A DNA stretch of 64,000 nucleotides from Platynereis dumerilii (lineage: Eukaryota > Annelida > Polychaeta > Phyllodocida > Nereididae). The stretch lies in NCBI GenBank assembly GCA_026936325.1, contig JAPTHN010000042.1, positions 2,418,001 to 2,482,000 on the forward strand, read 5' to 3'. Numbering within the stretch: position 1 is the first letter of the stretch; each line of letters begins with the position of its first letter. The translations under genes and the position numbers were made by a program. Shown piece by piece: positions 42,744 to 54,206 of the stretch. The notes below the pieces were generated by a model. It worked only from the letters and a program-made list of their open reading frames with translations. It was not told the DNA's origin and ran no database searches.

Positions 42744-44928
42744 CCTTCAGATCTCTACTTTTATTTGAAATTTGAATCTGCAGATAGACTTTTTCTAATA
42801 AAGGTGGTAATTGATCATTTCAAACATGACATTTGTTACTGTGGCTTGGTAATTTGCTTGAAGTTATTACAGGTTTCCAGCCAACTCTTGTGAAGTTCAC
42901 AGAAAATTATTTTAAAATATAAAATTAAATGGGGTTTGGTTCATGACAGAATGAATTAGGAACCTCAGAAAGCTTTGAAGTGCTTCTTATGATGATTTTC
43001 ATTTGTCTATCAACTTTTCCAACATTGTGTGTGTACTAACGTCAAATGCTATGAGTCAACCTGCTAAAAGGTGTCAATTGACATTTTCTGTAAAAAGGTG
43101 CCTGTTTTGAGCACCTGATAGATGTAACAAGAATTGTAGCATGACATGATAAATTACAGCATAAAGTGTGAAAGATTCATATCAACATATCTTTAATTAA
43201 GGTTGAGTGATACAACATGCAACATGAATGTGAGGTATTGGCTGGCTAGAGGAGGACAAGAACATAATGAACCTAATGTACAATAATAATATAACATGGG
43301 GAACACTCAGCGACAGCTGAGAGCCACTGCTCACAATTTGTTAAATCATGCTGCAATTTGTTGAAGGGGCTCCAATTTTACAGCTTCCTGCAGTATCCAT
43401 AAATTCTAAATTTGGTCTAGAAAGGCTATAAAATGTCCTCCCCTGTAACAATACACACTGCAGCTGCCTTGCAGTTGTAAATTGGCAGATTGTTTTCAGT
43501 TTCTATTGTGGGCTCGTTAACTGTTTCACATATGGGTTGAGTTGTAAAAAATTACTCGTGAATGAGGCACTTGACATTTTGATTAAGGAGAAATCCACTA
43601 GATTGCTCTTCTGTGAAGAACCTGACAATAAAATCCTCTCGCCTACATGTGCCAAAGTTAATGACTTTGAGTTTTGATGACATAAGTGGCAGAAAATTAA
43701 CAAACAGCACTGTTATTATAACGATAATTACAGCTCCAAAGGGAAAAAAGCATCACCAAACACACAACCAAATGAAAAATAGCATCACAAAACACACAAT
43801 AGCATTTCCAAGCCAAGAGAAGCACAATGAAGCCTAGACAATGTAGACTTGGCTACAAAAAGATCTATCTAGGTGTTGAAATTGAAATTAGCTCTCTTTT
43901 ACTGTTGTCCCTTTACTGCTCACTAGAGATACAGTGACATAAACAATATTGGGTAACCATCAGCAAAGACAAGGCAGCGAAATTTCAATTTCAATGAAAA
44001 AGTCTAGCCAACTAATTATTTCTCTCTCCCGTGCGTGCTTTTCCTGTTTTAATAGTTCTATTGTTGAGCTTTCATATATTTTCTGTCATTTTCAGCATGC
44101 CAACTTAATTTTTTTTACTAATTGAGTGCTCTGGATTTATCATATCCAATCGCTATGGAAGACATTCGGTTGATCGACTGGTTGCAGAATAAATGGATGA
44201 CAGGGAGACCTTAACAGATTTTTGGAAGTGCAGAAACCAGATGACAAAACTTGCTGTAGTACATTACTCAGACGAAATATGAGGGCAAAGAAGCATAAAA
44301 AGGGACGAAAGGTCATAAAAAGACCCAAAAGAATGTAAAAAAAGATGTAAAGAAAACTGATTAATCTTTGATGACAAACACAAGATACATAAGCATTTTT
44401 CACGTAGCCGAGCATTTGTCACTGACTTTGTTCTCATCTTTTATGGAGAACTTCAGAGACACTAATATGTCCAAGTCATATATCTGTTTCCATATGGCTG
44501 TTATTTTAAAGAAGTGCATGTATGGATGTGAGTAAGTAAAATTTGATTTAAAATAGCAGGTGAATGTTAAAATCATACGTTTGACCTAGTATCTTTGCTA
44601 GCTTGCCACAAAATTATCAGCTTTAGAGCATTATATCTAGCAGTTATTTTTATTTATTTATTTATTTATCAAATATATTTACAATGGGTGGCACTATTCA
44701 GTACAACTGTTTTTCAAAGTGGCCCATTACAATGCATAAAAAATGTAATTACAAATAGTTTAAAAACATAACAGTGTAAAATGTGATTAAATTAAGTGTA
44801 AAGTATAAAATACATCTAGAATTATATAAAATTATATAAAATGACTAGTCATTACATAACTAAAAATATAATACATATATATATATATACAAATTATTAG
44901 AAGACTAAAAATATACTAAACATATAAA

Positions 44929-45639
44929 TCATAGTACCATAACATATTTACGAACATGACTCTTAAAGGTATCCATGCAACTAAGATCTTGGATATTGTG
45001 AGGTAGTGAATTCCACATTGATGCCCCAGTATACATAAGTGTTTTAGTTGCAGTTTCGTTTCTGACTAGGGGTACATAAACATTGTTAAAATTTGATGAT
45101 CTAGTTTGCCTCATTTGAACTTCACATTCCATAATAACATTGTTACATAAATAGAGTGGGGCTTGACCATGTATACACTTAAACATAAGTAGTAAACAGA
45201 AATAATTAAACCTTTGTTTGACAGACATCCAACCTAGCCTTCTAACAAGCTCAATACCTCTAACATTAATGTAATCAAATTGATTGGTAATTACTCTAGC
45301 CGCATAATTTTGTATTCTTTGAATCTTATCTAAATTACATGATGTTGTATTTCCCCAAACAGTTAAACAGTAATCTATAGTTGGTTGGATAGTACAGTTG
45401 TAAATTTTTAACAATATATCAGTTGGAGTGGATTTTCTAATTCTAGCTAACAGACCAACCTTCTTAGAGAGCTTGCTACATACATCATTAACATGGTGGT
45501 CCCAAGACAGAGATTTTTCTAGTGTTACACCTAAATATTTTGCTTCTCTAACTTGTAAAATTGGAGCATTTTGTAAAGAAATGCTTAAACAATTTTCATC
45601 ATCCAATTGAGAGTACTTATAATTTGAAGCGATCAACAT
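44929..45639 (-). pseudogene. LINE ORF2 C-terminal piece, copy 1
   Basis: 236 codons: YKYSQLDDENCLSI, REAKYLGVTLEKSLSWDHHV, LLKIYNCTIQPTIDYCLTVW, IQRIQNYAARVITNQFDY and the terminal GASMWNSLPHNIQDLSCM, typical thumb and C-terminal region of Jockey-type LINEs. The stop at 44929 precedes the 3' UTR. Sister at 51965-52675. Confidence 0.9.
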
Positions 45640-45652
45640 TGCACTTGTCTAC

Positions 45653-46037
45653 GAGGTATATATTTTACACTATTTGGCATGTAGACGAATTTGCTAACCT
45701 GAAAAAACGAACATATACACGACCAGGGCATTTGTGTACATGCCAAATATTACTGTTCACGAATTTGTGTATGTGTGATTTCGAACATTGCATTCAGAAA
45801 ATTGGCTAAAACCTACTCTAAACCTAATTTTAACACTAAACCCTAATGATACAGCACTTCCACGAATGTTAGTTTTAGCATATACACGAAGGAATGATAA
45901 AGCACATTCACGAATGTTAGTTATTACATGTACACGAGCACCTATGCTCGTTTTTTCAGGTCCACAAATTCGTACATGCTCGTTTTTACACCTCCACGAA
46001 TTCGTGAACATGTCAAATAATGAAAAATATATACATG
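45653..46037. mobile_element. 385-bp motif-rich MITE, copy 2, inside the LINE
   Basis: Same family as 36416-36801. Ends GAGGTATATATTTTACA and TGAAAAATATATACATG. Target duplication TGTCTAC at 45646-45652 and 46038-46044, in the LINE coding sequence. Telomere-like run worn (AACCTAATTTTAACACTAAA). Confidence 0.92.
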
Positions 46038-46044
46038 TGTCTAC

Positions 46045-46572
46045 ATTAAGTAGTAAATTGTTACCATCATACCAGTTATGGACATCATTAACACATTTTT
46101 GTAAGTTATCTGAGATATCATTTACATTATCACCAGTACAATAGACTAGACAGTCATCAGCATATAAATTACAAGTTCCTAGGTGCACATGTTGGCTAAT
46201 ATCATTAATGAATAACATGAATAAAACAGGACCTACTACTGAGCCCTGTGGAACACCTATGTTTATATTATACACATCTGAAATTTGAGTACCACATTTA
46301 ACAATTTGTTTTCTGTCTGAGAGGTAAGATTTAAAAAATTCACTTTCTCTTTCATGAATACCATAATAGGTTAACGTCTCCAACAAAATAGCATGATCAA
46401 TGGTATCCAAACATTTTCTGATATCTAGCAGGCAAACACCTGTAAATACATTGTCACTTAAGTTTTCTAACCAGTCATCAACAACTCTATGGAGGCATGT
46501 TTGAGTATTATGATATTTCCTATACGCTGACTGATCAATAGATATAAACTCATTTATTACCAAATATGACAT
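46045..46572 (-). pseudogene. LINE reverse transcriptase, N-terminal piece, copy 1
   Basis: From the ATG at 46572: SAYRKYHNTQTCLHRVVDDW (15-34), motif A GVCLLDIRKCLDTIDHAILL (45-64, catalytic D50), motif B GVPQGSVVGPVLFMLFINDI (106-125), motif C LYADDCLVY (136-144). Residue 55 is Leu here but Phe in the sister copy (KCFDTIDH), Phe being usual at this place. The true protein ends at the MITE junction (NVDT); the rest of the open frame is MITE sequence. Confidence 0.88.
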
Positions 46573-46803
46573 TAATTGTTGTCATATTCTTTGGGTAATA
46601 GAGGGTCATTTTTACATATGCCTCATGTGACTCATGACACTGATATCTCATGATTTAACATAAGCGTGATTAATCCAAGTTGACTAATGTTGCTTGTTAG
46701 TAATTTTATGACAAGTCATTTTGATCATGTTAATCAAAAAACCTCCATGATAACTGTAAAGAATGTTATCAAGACACATGCATCCACAGATTATCCGGAT
46801 ATA

Positions 46804-47164
46804 CAGTACAACTCAAAATAAAGTGAGAACATTTTCTGTCAGAAGTCCTCTGTTTACCTATTTTGCCCTCCTTTCTCCTCTCCACCCCAAATCTCCTCAC
46901 AACTACCTTTGACTCCTCACAAGGCCATACTAAGAACTCTATAAACACAGTAAATTGGCACAATATCAAATTTTAAAACACAATGAGGGTGTGGAATTTA
47001 AATTGGTGTTGTTTAAATGTAATTCTAATGTAATTTTAAAAGGTAGTTTCAAGGAGGTAAAGGTAGGAAGTGATTCTGGGGTAGCCAAAAGGTGTGAAAG
47101 GGTAAAGTAGTGGTTGATTCTTCCTTCCTGTTGGGGTAGTCGTACTTTATTTTGGGTTGTACTG
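46804..47164. mobile_element. 361-bp Tc1/mariner-type MITE, copy 1
   Basis: CAGTACAACTCAAAATAAAG at the left, CTTTATTTTGGGTTGTACTG at the right (one mismatch in 20). TA on both sides (46802-46803, 47165-47166). R1 near 39110-39130 is continuous here, an empty site. No coding. Confidence 0.9.
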
Positions 47165-49489
47165 TACATCTATTATAAGTTAAAATTTCACAATGAGGCA
47201 TCCCGCAAAACTTATGACACATTATAATGGATCACTTCAACATTGCATATTTTTACATTGCATTACTGTAGTGCTCCAATATAATAATACATTTTCTTAT
47301 ATACTCAGCGACTGGCATTACAGTGAATCTATGCAGAGCAAAGTAGTTCTATGTGTGTGAACGAGGAACATAGTACAGAGCACAGTATTTTTTGTCTGGC
47401 AAACTCTTTTGTAAAAATAAATGATAGTGGGATGATCTAGTGTGATGTATTTATTCATAGAGTTTCCAGGAAGAAACTTATGAATTCAATATATTCACCG
47501 GTGTCCAGCAAGCAGTTATATTCCTGAGTCCAAACTTTTGACATCTTGCTCTATTCATGCAAGCATTTCTTGAGGTTTTCTGAGCGATGTGCTCATCTGT
47601 TCTCTGTGGCAGTTTGACTATGTTTTTTCCAAGGTTCTTGCTATTGGTACAGAGTATAGCCTGTAGTTTTGGTAAAGGTTTCAATACAGTGTCAAATTAA
47701 TTTTTTCCCCTTGGGTCTATGGTACATTGTATGCACAGAGGCACGTGTCATGACACAATAATCATTTATCAACTATAACGTTTTATCCAAATTTGTCTTT
47801 AAAAAAAGACACTTTAAATGGTGGTGAAGTTTCCTGTCATCAGGCATCTGCAATAATATAAGAAGTTAATATGGACAATATCTTTTGAGGCTGAAATCTC
47901 AGGTTAGAGTTGAAATGCTCGGATCATTATGCTCCTGTTGCTCCTGCGAATTGTCACATGGTTGTTGTCTTCCTGTTGTTGACTACAGTTTGCAAATCCC
48001 CTTTTGGCAGTGAAAATTAGCTTCATCAGTATGCACTGAGAGGCCAATTGTCAGTGAAGTTTGCAAAAAAAAATTAATGTGACCATTCAAGCTCTGATAA
48101 TTAATCCACATCTTATCGATCAAATTTCTTTGCATTTGTAGATCTATGCATGCAAAAATACTAAAACGGTGAACAACACAATCAGCTATATTTGATTATA
48201 TTGCATCTTCTGAAATCAAGAACCAAACAAAAGTACAGAATAACAACAAAAAAGGAAAGGGGCCCTAAGCAGATCAAGTTACAAACCATGTGATTTAGTT
48301 GCAAAGGTCATTGAGGTCTCCTGCTAAGCTTATTTTACAGAATTGCTCTAAATTAAGACCCTGCACTGAATACAGAATTTGTTCTTCTCATTTCTTATTC
48401 AGATTTTGGGAAATAAAAGCCTGGACAGGTGGCATAGCATTCAAATATTTGCCAAATAAAAAGAAAAACACTGCAAATCCCTTTACAAAACTTACTTCTT
48501 GTGGAGATAATATCATGAACGATTCATTTTGGCTGTTTGGCAACATCAATGATTGCACATTCAGAATATCTCAAAATTTCTTCTGCATCTCAACTTTAAA
48601 TCTTTTATTTTTTTAAAATCATGACCACTACCCCTTTTGAATCATAGTATTAAAATGAGACTGTTGATGACACTGACCATGGTATAAGTTCAAATCATGA
48701 ATATTTGTAAATTCCTTTGTGTCTGATTATTAACACAGTTTCAAATCATCGATGAGTATCTACTTTGAGTGAGTTTGAAATGGATTTTATGTATATAATT
48801 AATTAGGTATAATGTAATGTCTTATGATCACGTCTGGTCTTAACTGAATTTGTAACAACCAACATAATGCATCATCCAGATAACATTTTATACAATGAAA
48901 TAAAGAGAAGAAGTGCTGCATCTTTTTTTACAAAAGCCATGTCTATCTTTACCAGAAGACTGTCACTCCGAGGATGCTTGCCACCCTCCCCCCTCAACAC
49001 CATTGCGTCAGAGCAATAGTTTGGATTGGGGGTAAATATTTGACATATCACAGACTGAGATATTTATCAAACAAGCCACTCCAATATCTCCTGCACTATA
49101 AGAACCAAAAGCAGTCTTGATTGGAGAAATTCACATTCATATGGGAGAAAGTGAAAGTAAAAGCCAAATTGATAAATTGAGCAGTTGACTACTGCAATTT
49201 GTAGTTTTTATTGACTTGACATGGAGTTATTTGTCTCGTTATCAGGATATAATTGAAGAGCTCAAACATATTAGTCAGATTTTTAACCACATTTTTTTCT
49301 GGCAATTGCCCAATAGGCTATGTGCACAGCAGAGGACAAATATTCTCATATTTCAAATCTCTTTATCCTACAAAGGAGTCGCTGCAGCTCAATTATCATC
49401 ATTGATAGTGTTGCACCATGAAGTATGTTCTAACAACCATTTACGAAGGTTTATTGTCAGATAGAAAGTAACATCCACATTCCACAGGG

Positions 49490-50986
49490 GTGATCTTCAA
49501 AGCTCGAAATATTAATTATGATACATCGAGCATCATGATTGGCTATTCGTCTCCATGGGATTTGATATTCAAGCTGAATCATAATCTCTATGCAAATTGC
49601 CACATTTCATTTCATATTCATGTTGCGCTAGTAAGTCTCGGGAAATGCAAAAGGAAGCTGCAAACATTCATGCTTGTGTTTTTTGGCAAAAAGTCATCCT
49701 CTTGGAGATAGGAGGCAGCATTCAGCACACTTGCTTTGAAGATACCAAATGTGATTCATGTGTGACGCGAAAAGGCCATTAAAGTGCCACTGCTCACAAT
49801 TTGTTAAATCATGCTGCAATTTGTTGAAGGGGCTCCGATTTTACAGCTTCCTGCAGTATCCATAAATTTTAAATTTGGAAAGGCTGTAAACTGTCCTCCC
49901 CTGTAACAAGCTGACTGGCAGTCGTAAATTGACAGTGGCAGCAGCTCTTGTGTGAGTTTCTATGGCAGACCTGTTAATCATATCTTTACTTACAACATAT
50001 ATATATCAAAAGCGCTATACTCCAATGCAATTCAGCCATGTGTCTTTTTCTTTTGCAGATGTTTCATGCTTGCAGCAATGCAATGGAGCAGATAGGATAT
50101 TTCACACTACCAACAAAAGAAGTTCAGATTATCTTGGAAAGGAACGTGGGAACCACCGATTGGTAGCCCAGTGCTCTACCTACTAAACTACACAATTCGC
50201 CTGTAATAGTGATTTTAGACTTTTCAAAGTGGTACAAACTGTGCTGAAGGCTTATACAGGGGGACAAAATGGTTTTACCGCTTGCCAGCACAATGGCACA
50301 TTCGAGTGCAAGGCCTGTGTGTTGCAAAAAGTGACTCATGAATGAGGAACTTGACATTTTGATTAAGAGGAAGCTGGATTGCTCTTCTGTGAAGAACCTG
50401 TTGATAAAATCCTCTTGCCTGCGAGTGACAAATGAGTTGGAGTTGAGATGAAATAAGTGGCAGAAAATTTACAAACAATGTGCTGAAAGTGGCGAGATGA
50501 ATCATGTGAAAACAGCAATAAACATCTGTATATTCCTTAAGGCCTTGACTTGATATGATATTTTATCATGGTTTCTCAGGTGAAGAGTTGCTTACTTGAT
50601 AGGTGAAATAATCTTATATTCAAATAGAAGCGCTGTTAGATGTGTTAAAACCTTCAAAGGGGTTTTTATTCCACTTGGCGAAATATGTACAGAAGCACCG
50701 GAACGTGAGGGTCATATGGATGATACAACATACTTTGAATCAGCACAGTGATAATAGCGATAAGTACAGCTCCAAAGGGGAAACAACATCACCAAACACA
50801 CAACCAAAGAGAAAATAGAATCACAAAACACACAGTAGCATTGCCAAGCCAAGAGAAACACAATGAAGCCTATACAATGTGAACATGGCTTCAAAGAGAT
50901 CTATCTAGGTGTTGAAATTGAAATTAGCTCTCTTTTACTGCTGTCTGTTTACTGCTCACTAGAGATACAGTGACAGAAACAATGTT
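49490..50986 (-). repeat. Diverged part of repeat unit between the two young blocks
   Basis: Holds blocks 49785-49885 (CATGCTGCAATTTGTTGAAG), 50344-50415 (ACTTGACATTTTGATTAAGA), 50577-50650 and 50745-50960, matching 43318-43925 in R1 and 56862-57810 in R3 with clear divergence. Confidence 0.78.
50135..50205 (-). repeat. tRNA-like head inside the repeat unit, R2
   Basis: Minus strand: TAGTTTAGTAGGTAGAGCAC then TGGGCTACCAATCGGTGG and TTCCCACGTTCC. Resembles the D-arm and anticodon half of a tRNA plus a worn box B. Paralogue at 57530-57590. Either a tRNA pseudogene or a SINE head that was part of the ancestral unit. Confidence 0.55.
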
Positions 50987-51964
50987 GGGTAACCATCAGC
51001 AAAGACAAGGCAGCGAAATTTCAATTTCAATGAAAAAGTCTAGCCAACTAATTATTTCTCTCTTCCGTGCGTGCTTTTCCTGTTTTAATAGTTCTATTGT
51101 TGAGCTTTCATATATTTTCTGTCATTTTCAGCATGCCAACTTAATTTTTTTTACTAATTGAGTGCTCTGGATTTATCATATCCAATCGCTATGGAAGACA
51201 TTCGGTTGATCGACTGGTTGCAGAATAAATGGATGACAGGGAGACCTTAACAGATTTTTGGAAGTGCAGAAACCAGATGACAAAACTTGCTGTAGTACAT
51301 TACTCAGACGAAATATGAGGGCAAAGAAGCATAAAAAGGGACGAAAGGTCATAAAAAGACCCAAAAGAATGTAAAAAAAGATGTAAAGAAAACTGATTAA
51401 TCTTTGATGACAAACACAAGATACATAAGCATTTTTCACGTAGCCGAGCATTTGTCACTGACTTTGTTCTCATCTTTTATGGAGAACTTCAGAGACACTA
51501 ATATGTCCAAGTCATATATCTGTTTCCATATGGCTGTTATTTTAAAGAAGTGCATGTATGGATGTGAGTAAGTAAAATTTGATTTAAAATAGCAGGTGAA
51601 TGTTAAAATCATACGTTTGACCTAGTATCTTTGCTAGCTTGCCACAAAATTATCAGCATTAGAGCATTATATCTAGCAGTTATTTTTATTTATTTATTTA
51701 TTTATCAAATATATTTACAATGGGTGGCACTATTCAGTACAACTGTTTTTCAAAGTGGCCCATTACAATGCATAAAAAATGTAATTACAAATAGTTTAAA
51801 AACATAACAGTGTAAAATGTGATTAAATTAAGTGTAAAGTATAAAATACATCTAGAATTATATAAAATTATATAAAATGACTAGTCATTACATAACTAAA
51901 AATATAATACATATATATATATATACAAATTATTAGAAGACTAAAAATATACTAAACATATAAA

Positions 51965-52675
51965 TCATAGTACCATAACATATTTACGAACATGACTCTT
52001 AAAGGTATCCATGCAACTAAGATCTTGGATATTGTGAGGTAGTGAATTCCACATTGATGCCCCAGTATACATAAGTGTTTTAGTTGCAGTTTCGTTTCTG
52101 ACTAGGGGTACATAAACATTGTTAAAATTTGATGATCTAGTTTGCCTCATTTGAACTTCACATTCCATAATAACATTGTTACATAAATAGAGTGGGGCTT
52201 GACCATGTATACACTTAAACATAAGTAGTAAACAGCAATAATTAAACCTTTGTTTGACAGACATCCAACCTAGCCTTCTAACAAGCTCAATACCTCTAAC
52301 ATTAATGTAATCAAATTGATTGGTAATTACTCTAGCCGCATAATTTTGTATTCTTTGAATCTTATCTAAATTACATGATGTTGTATTTCCCCAAACAGTT
52401 AAACAGTAATCTATAGTTGGTTGGATAGTACAGTTGTAAATTTTTAACAATATATCAGTTGGAGTGGATTTTCTAATTCTAGCTAACAGACCAACCTTCC
52501 TAGAGAGCTTGCTACATACATCATTAACATGGTGGTCCCAAGACAGAGATTTTTCTAGTGTTACACCTAAATATTTTGCTTCTCTAACTTGTAAAATTGG
52601 AGCATTTTGTAAAGAAATGCTTAAACAATTTTCATCATCCAATTGAGAGTACTTATAATTTGAAGCGATCAACAT
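51965..52675 (-). pseudogene. LINE ORF2 C-terminal piece, copy 2
   Basis: 236 codons, differing from copy 1 by K to R (CSKLSRKVG) and F to C (FNYCCLL). Same end and same frame relation to the RT piece. Confidence 0.9.
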
Positions 52676-52688
52676 TGCACTTGTCTAC

Positions 52689-53073
52689 GAGGTATATATT
52701 TTACACTATTTGGCATGTAGACGAATTTGCTAACCTGAAAAAACGAACATATACACGACCAGGGCATTTGTGTACATGCCAAATATTACTGTTCACGAAT
52801 TTGTGTATGTGTGATTTCGAACATTGCATTCAGAAAATTGGCTAAAACCTACTCTAAACCTAATTTTAACACTAAACCCTAATGATACAGCACTTCCACG
52901 AATGTTAGTTTTAGCATATACACGAACGAATGATAAAGCACATTCACGAATGTTAGTTATTACATGTACACGAGCACCTATGCTCGTTTTTTCAGGTCCA
53001 CAAATTCGTACATGCTCGTTTTTACACCTCCACGAATTCGTGAACATGTCAAATAATGAAAAATATATACATG
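52689..53073. mobile_element. 385-bp motif-rich MITE, copy 3
   Basis: Duplicate of copy 2 carried along with the segment. TGTCTAC at 52682-52688 and 53074-53080. Confidence 0.92.
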
Positions 53074-53080
53074 TGTCTAC

Positions 53081-53608
53081 ATTAAGTAGTAAATTGTTAC
53101 CATCATACCAGTTATGGACATCATTAACACATTTTTGTAAGTTATCTGAGATATCATTTACATTATCACCAGTACAATAGACTAGACAGTCATCAGCATA
53201 TAAATTACAAGTTCCTAGGTGCACATGTTGGCTAATATCATTAATGAATAACATGAATAAAACAGGACCTACTACTGAGCCCTGTGGAACACCTATGTTT
53301 ATATTATACACATCTGAAATTTGAGTACCACATTTAACAATTTGTTTTCTGTCTGAGAGGTAAGATTTAAAAAATTCACTTTCTCTTTCATGAATACCAT
53401 AATAGGTTAACGTCTCCAACAAAATAGCATGATCAATGGTATCGAAACATTTTCTGATATCTAGCAGGCAAACACCTGTAAATACATTGTCACTTAAGTT
53501 TTCTAACCAGTCATCAACAACTCTATGGAGGCATGTTTGAGTATTATGATATTTCCTATACGCTGACTGATCAATAGATATAAACTCATTTATTACCAAA
53601 TATGACAT
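53081..53608 (-). pseudogene. LINE reverse transcriptase, N-terminal piece, copy 2
   Basis: Motif A CLLDIRKCFDTIDH (D50), motif B GVPQGSVVGPVLF, motif C YADD 137-140. The real LINE reading stops at the MITE junction. Only a few residues differ from copy 1. Confidence 0.88.
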
Positions 53609-53845
53609 TAATTGTTGTCATATTCTTTGGGTAATAGAGGGTCATTTACATCATTACATATGCCTCATGTGACTCATGACACTGATATCTCATGATTTAA
53701 CATAAGCGTGATTAATCCAAGTTGACTAATGTTGCTTGTTAGTAATTTTATGACAAGTCATTTTGATCATGTTAATCAAAAAACCTCCATGATAACTGTA
53801 AAGAATGTTATCAAGACACATGCATCCACAGATTATCCGGATATA

Positions 53846-54206
53846 CAGTACAACTCAAAATAAAGTGAGAACATTTTCTGTCAGAAGTCCTCTGTTTACC
53901 TATTTTGCCCTCCTTTCTCCTCTCCACCCCAAATCTCCTCACAACTACCTTTGACTCCTCACAAGGCCATACTAAGAACTCTATAAACACAGTAAATTGG
54001 CACAATATCAAATTTTAAAACACAATGAGGATGTGGAATTTAAATTGGTGTTGTTTAAATGTAATTCTAATGTAATTTTAAAAGGTAGTTTCAAGGAGGT
54101 AAAGGTAGGAAGTGATTCTGGGGTAGCCAAAAGGTGTGAAAGGGTAAAGTAGTGGTTGATTCTTCCTTCCTGTTGGGGTAGTCGTACTTTATTTTGGGTT
54201 GTACTG
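53846..54206. mobile_element. 361-bp Tc1/mariner-type MITE, copy 2
   Basis: Duplicate of 46804-47164 at an offset of 7042, same TA flanks and termini. Confidence 0.9.

Larger units (their letters stand above)
35800..43950 (-). repeat. Large repeat unit, right-orientation piece R1
   Basis: Blocks in order: 35810-35990, 36255-36310 (also 50577-50650), 37505-37665, 38375-38730, 39225-39668, 41905-42365 (also 48085-48570 and 55127-55612), 43318-43430, 43565-43640 and 43705-43925. The first four mirror L4 (30.0-31.77 kb); the rest match R2 and R3 in the same direction. It differs from R2 by insertions of its own (36416-36801, 39678-41492, 41583-41868, 42503-42743) and lacks the LINE and Tc1-type MITE of R2. 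No protein frame survives across copies. Confidence 0.8.
44647..46575 (-). mobile_element. 5'-truncated CR1/Jockey-superfamily LINE, copy 1, split by a MITE
   Basis: RT (46572-46045) is followed, beyond the MITE, by the C-terminal domain (45639-44929), a 3' UTR and a tail TTTGATAAATAAATAAATAA on the minus strand (to ~44647). The 5' part (endonuclease) is missing. A frame change lies between the two coding pieces just after the MITE, where NVDKCN and MLIASNYKY are out of register. Confidence 0.9.
43951..49489. repeat. Recent segmental duplication, copy 1 (R2)
   Basis: Nearly identical to 50987-56531: offset 7036 up to ~46600, then 7042 after a 6-bp indel. By eye I count roughly twenty substitutions over 5.5 kb. 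Outside these limits homology continues but is much more diverged, so the young block lies inside an older tandem repeat. Contents: 44095-44450 block, LINE with MITE, Tc1-type MITE, and blocks at 47310-47745, 48085-48570 and 48955-49330. Confidence 0.93.
51683..53611 (-). mobile_element. 5'-truncated LINE, copy 2, split by the same MITE
   Basis: Same structure as 44647-46575 at an offset of 7036. It keeps the usual Phe in motif A. Confidence 0.9.

Noticed and set aside
44140-51451. Identical 91-codon minus-strand frames at 44140-44415 and 51176-51451
   Set aside because: Identity reflects the recent segmental duplication. The older copies at 13905, 30520 and 38375 do not keep the frame.
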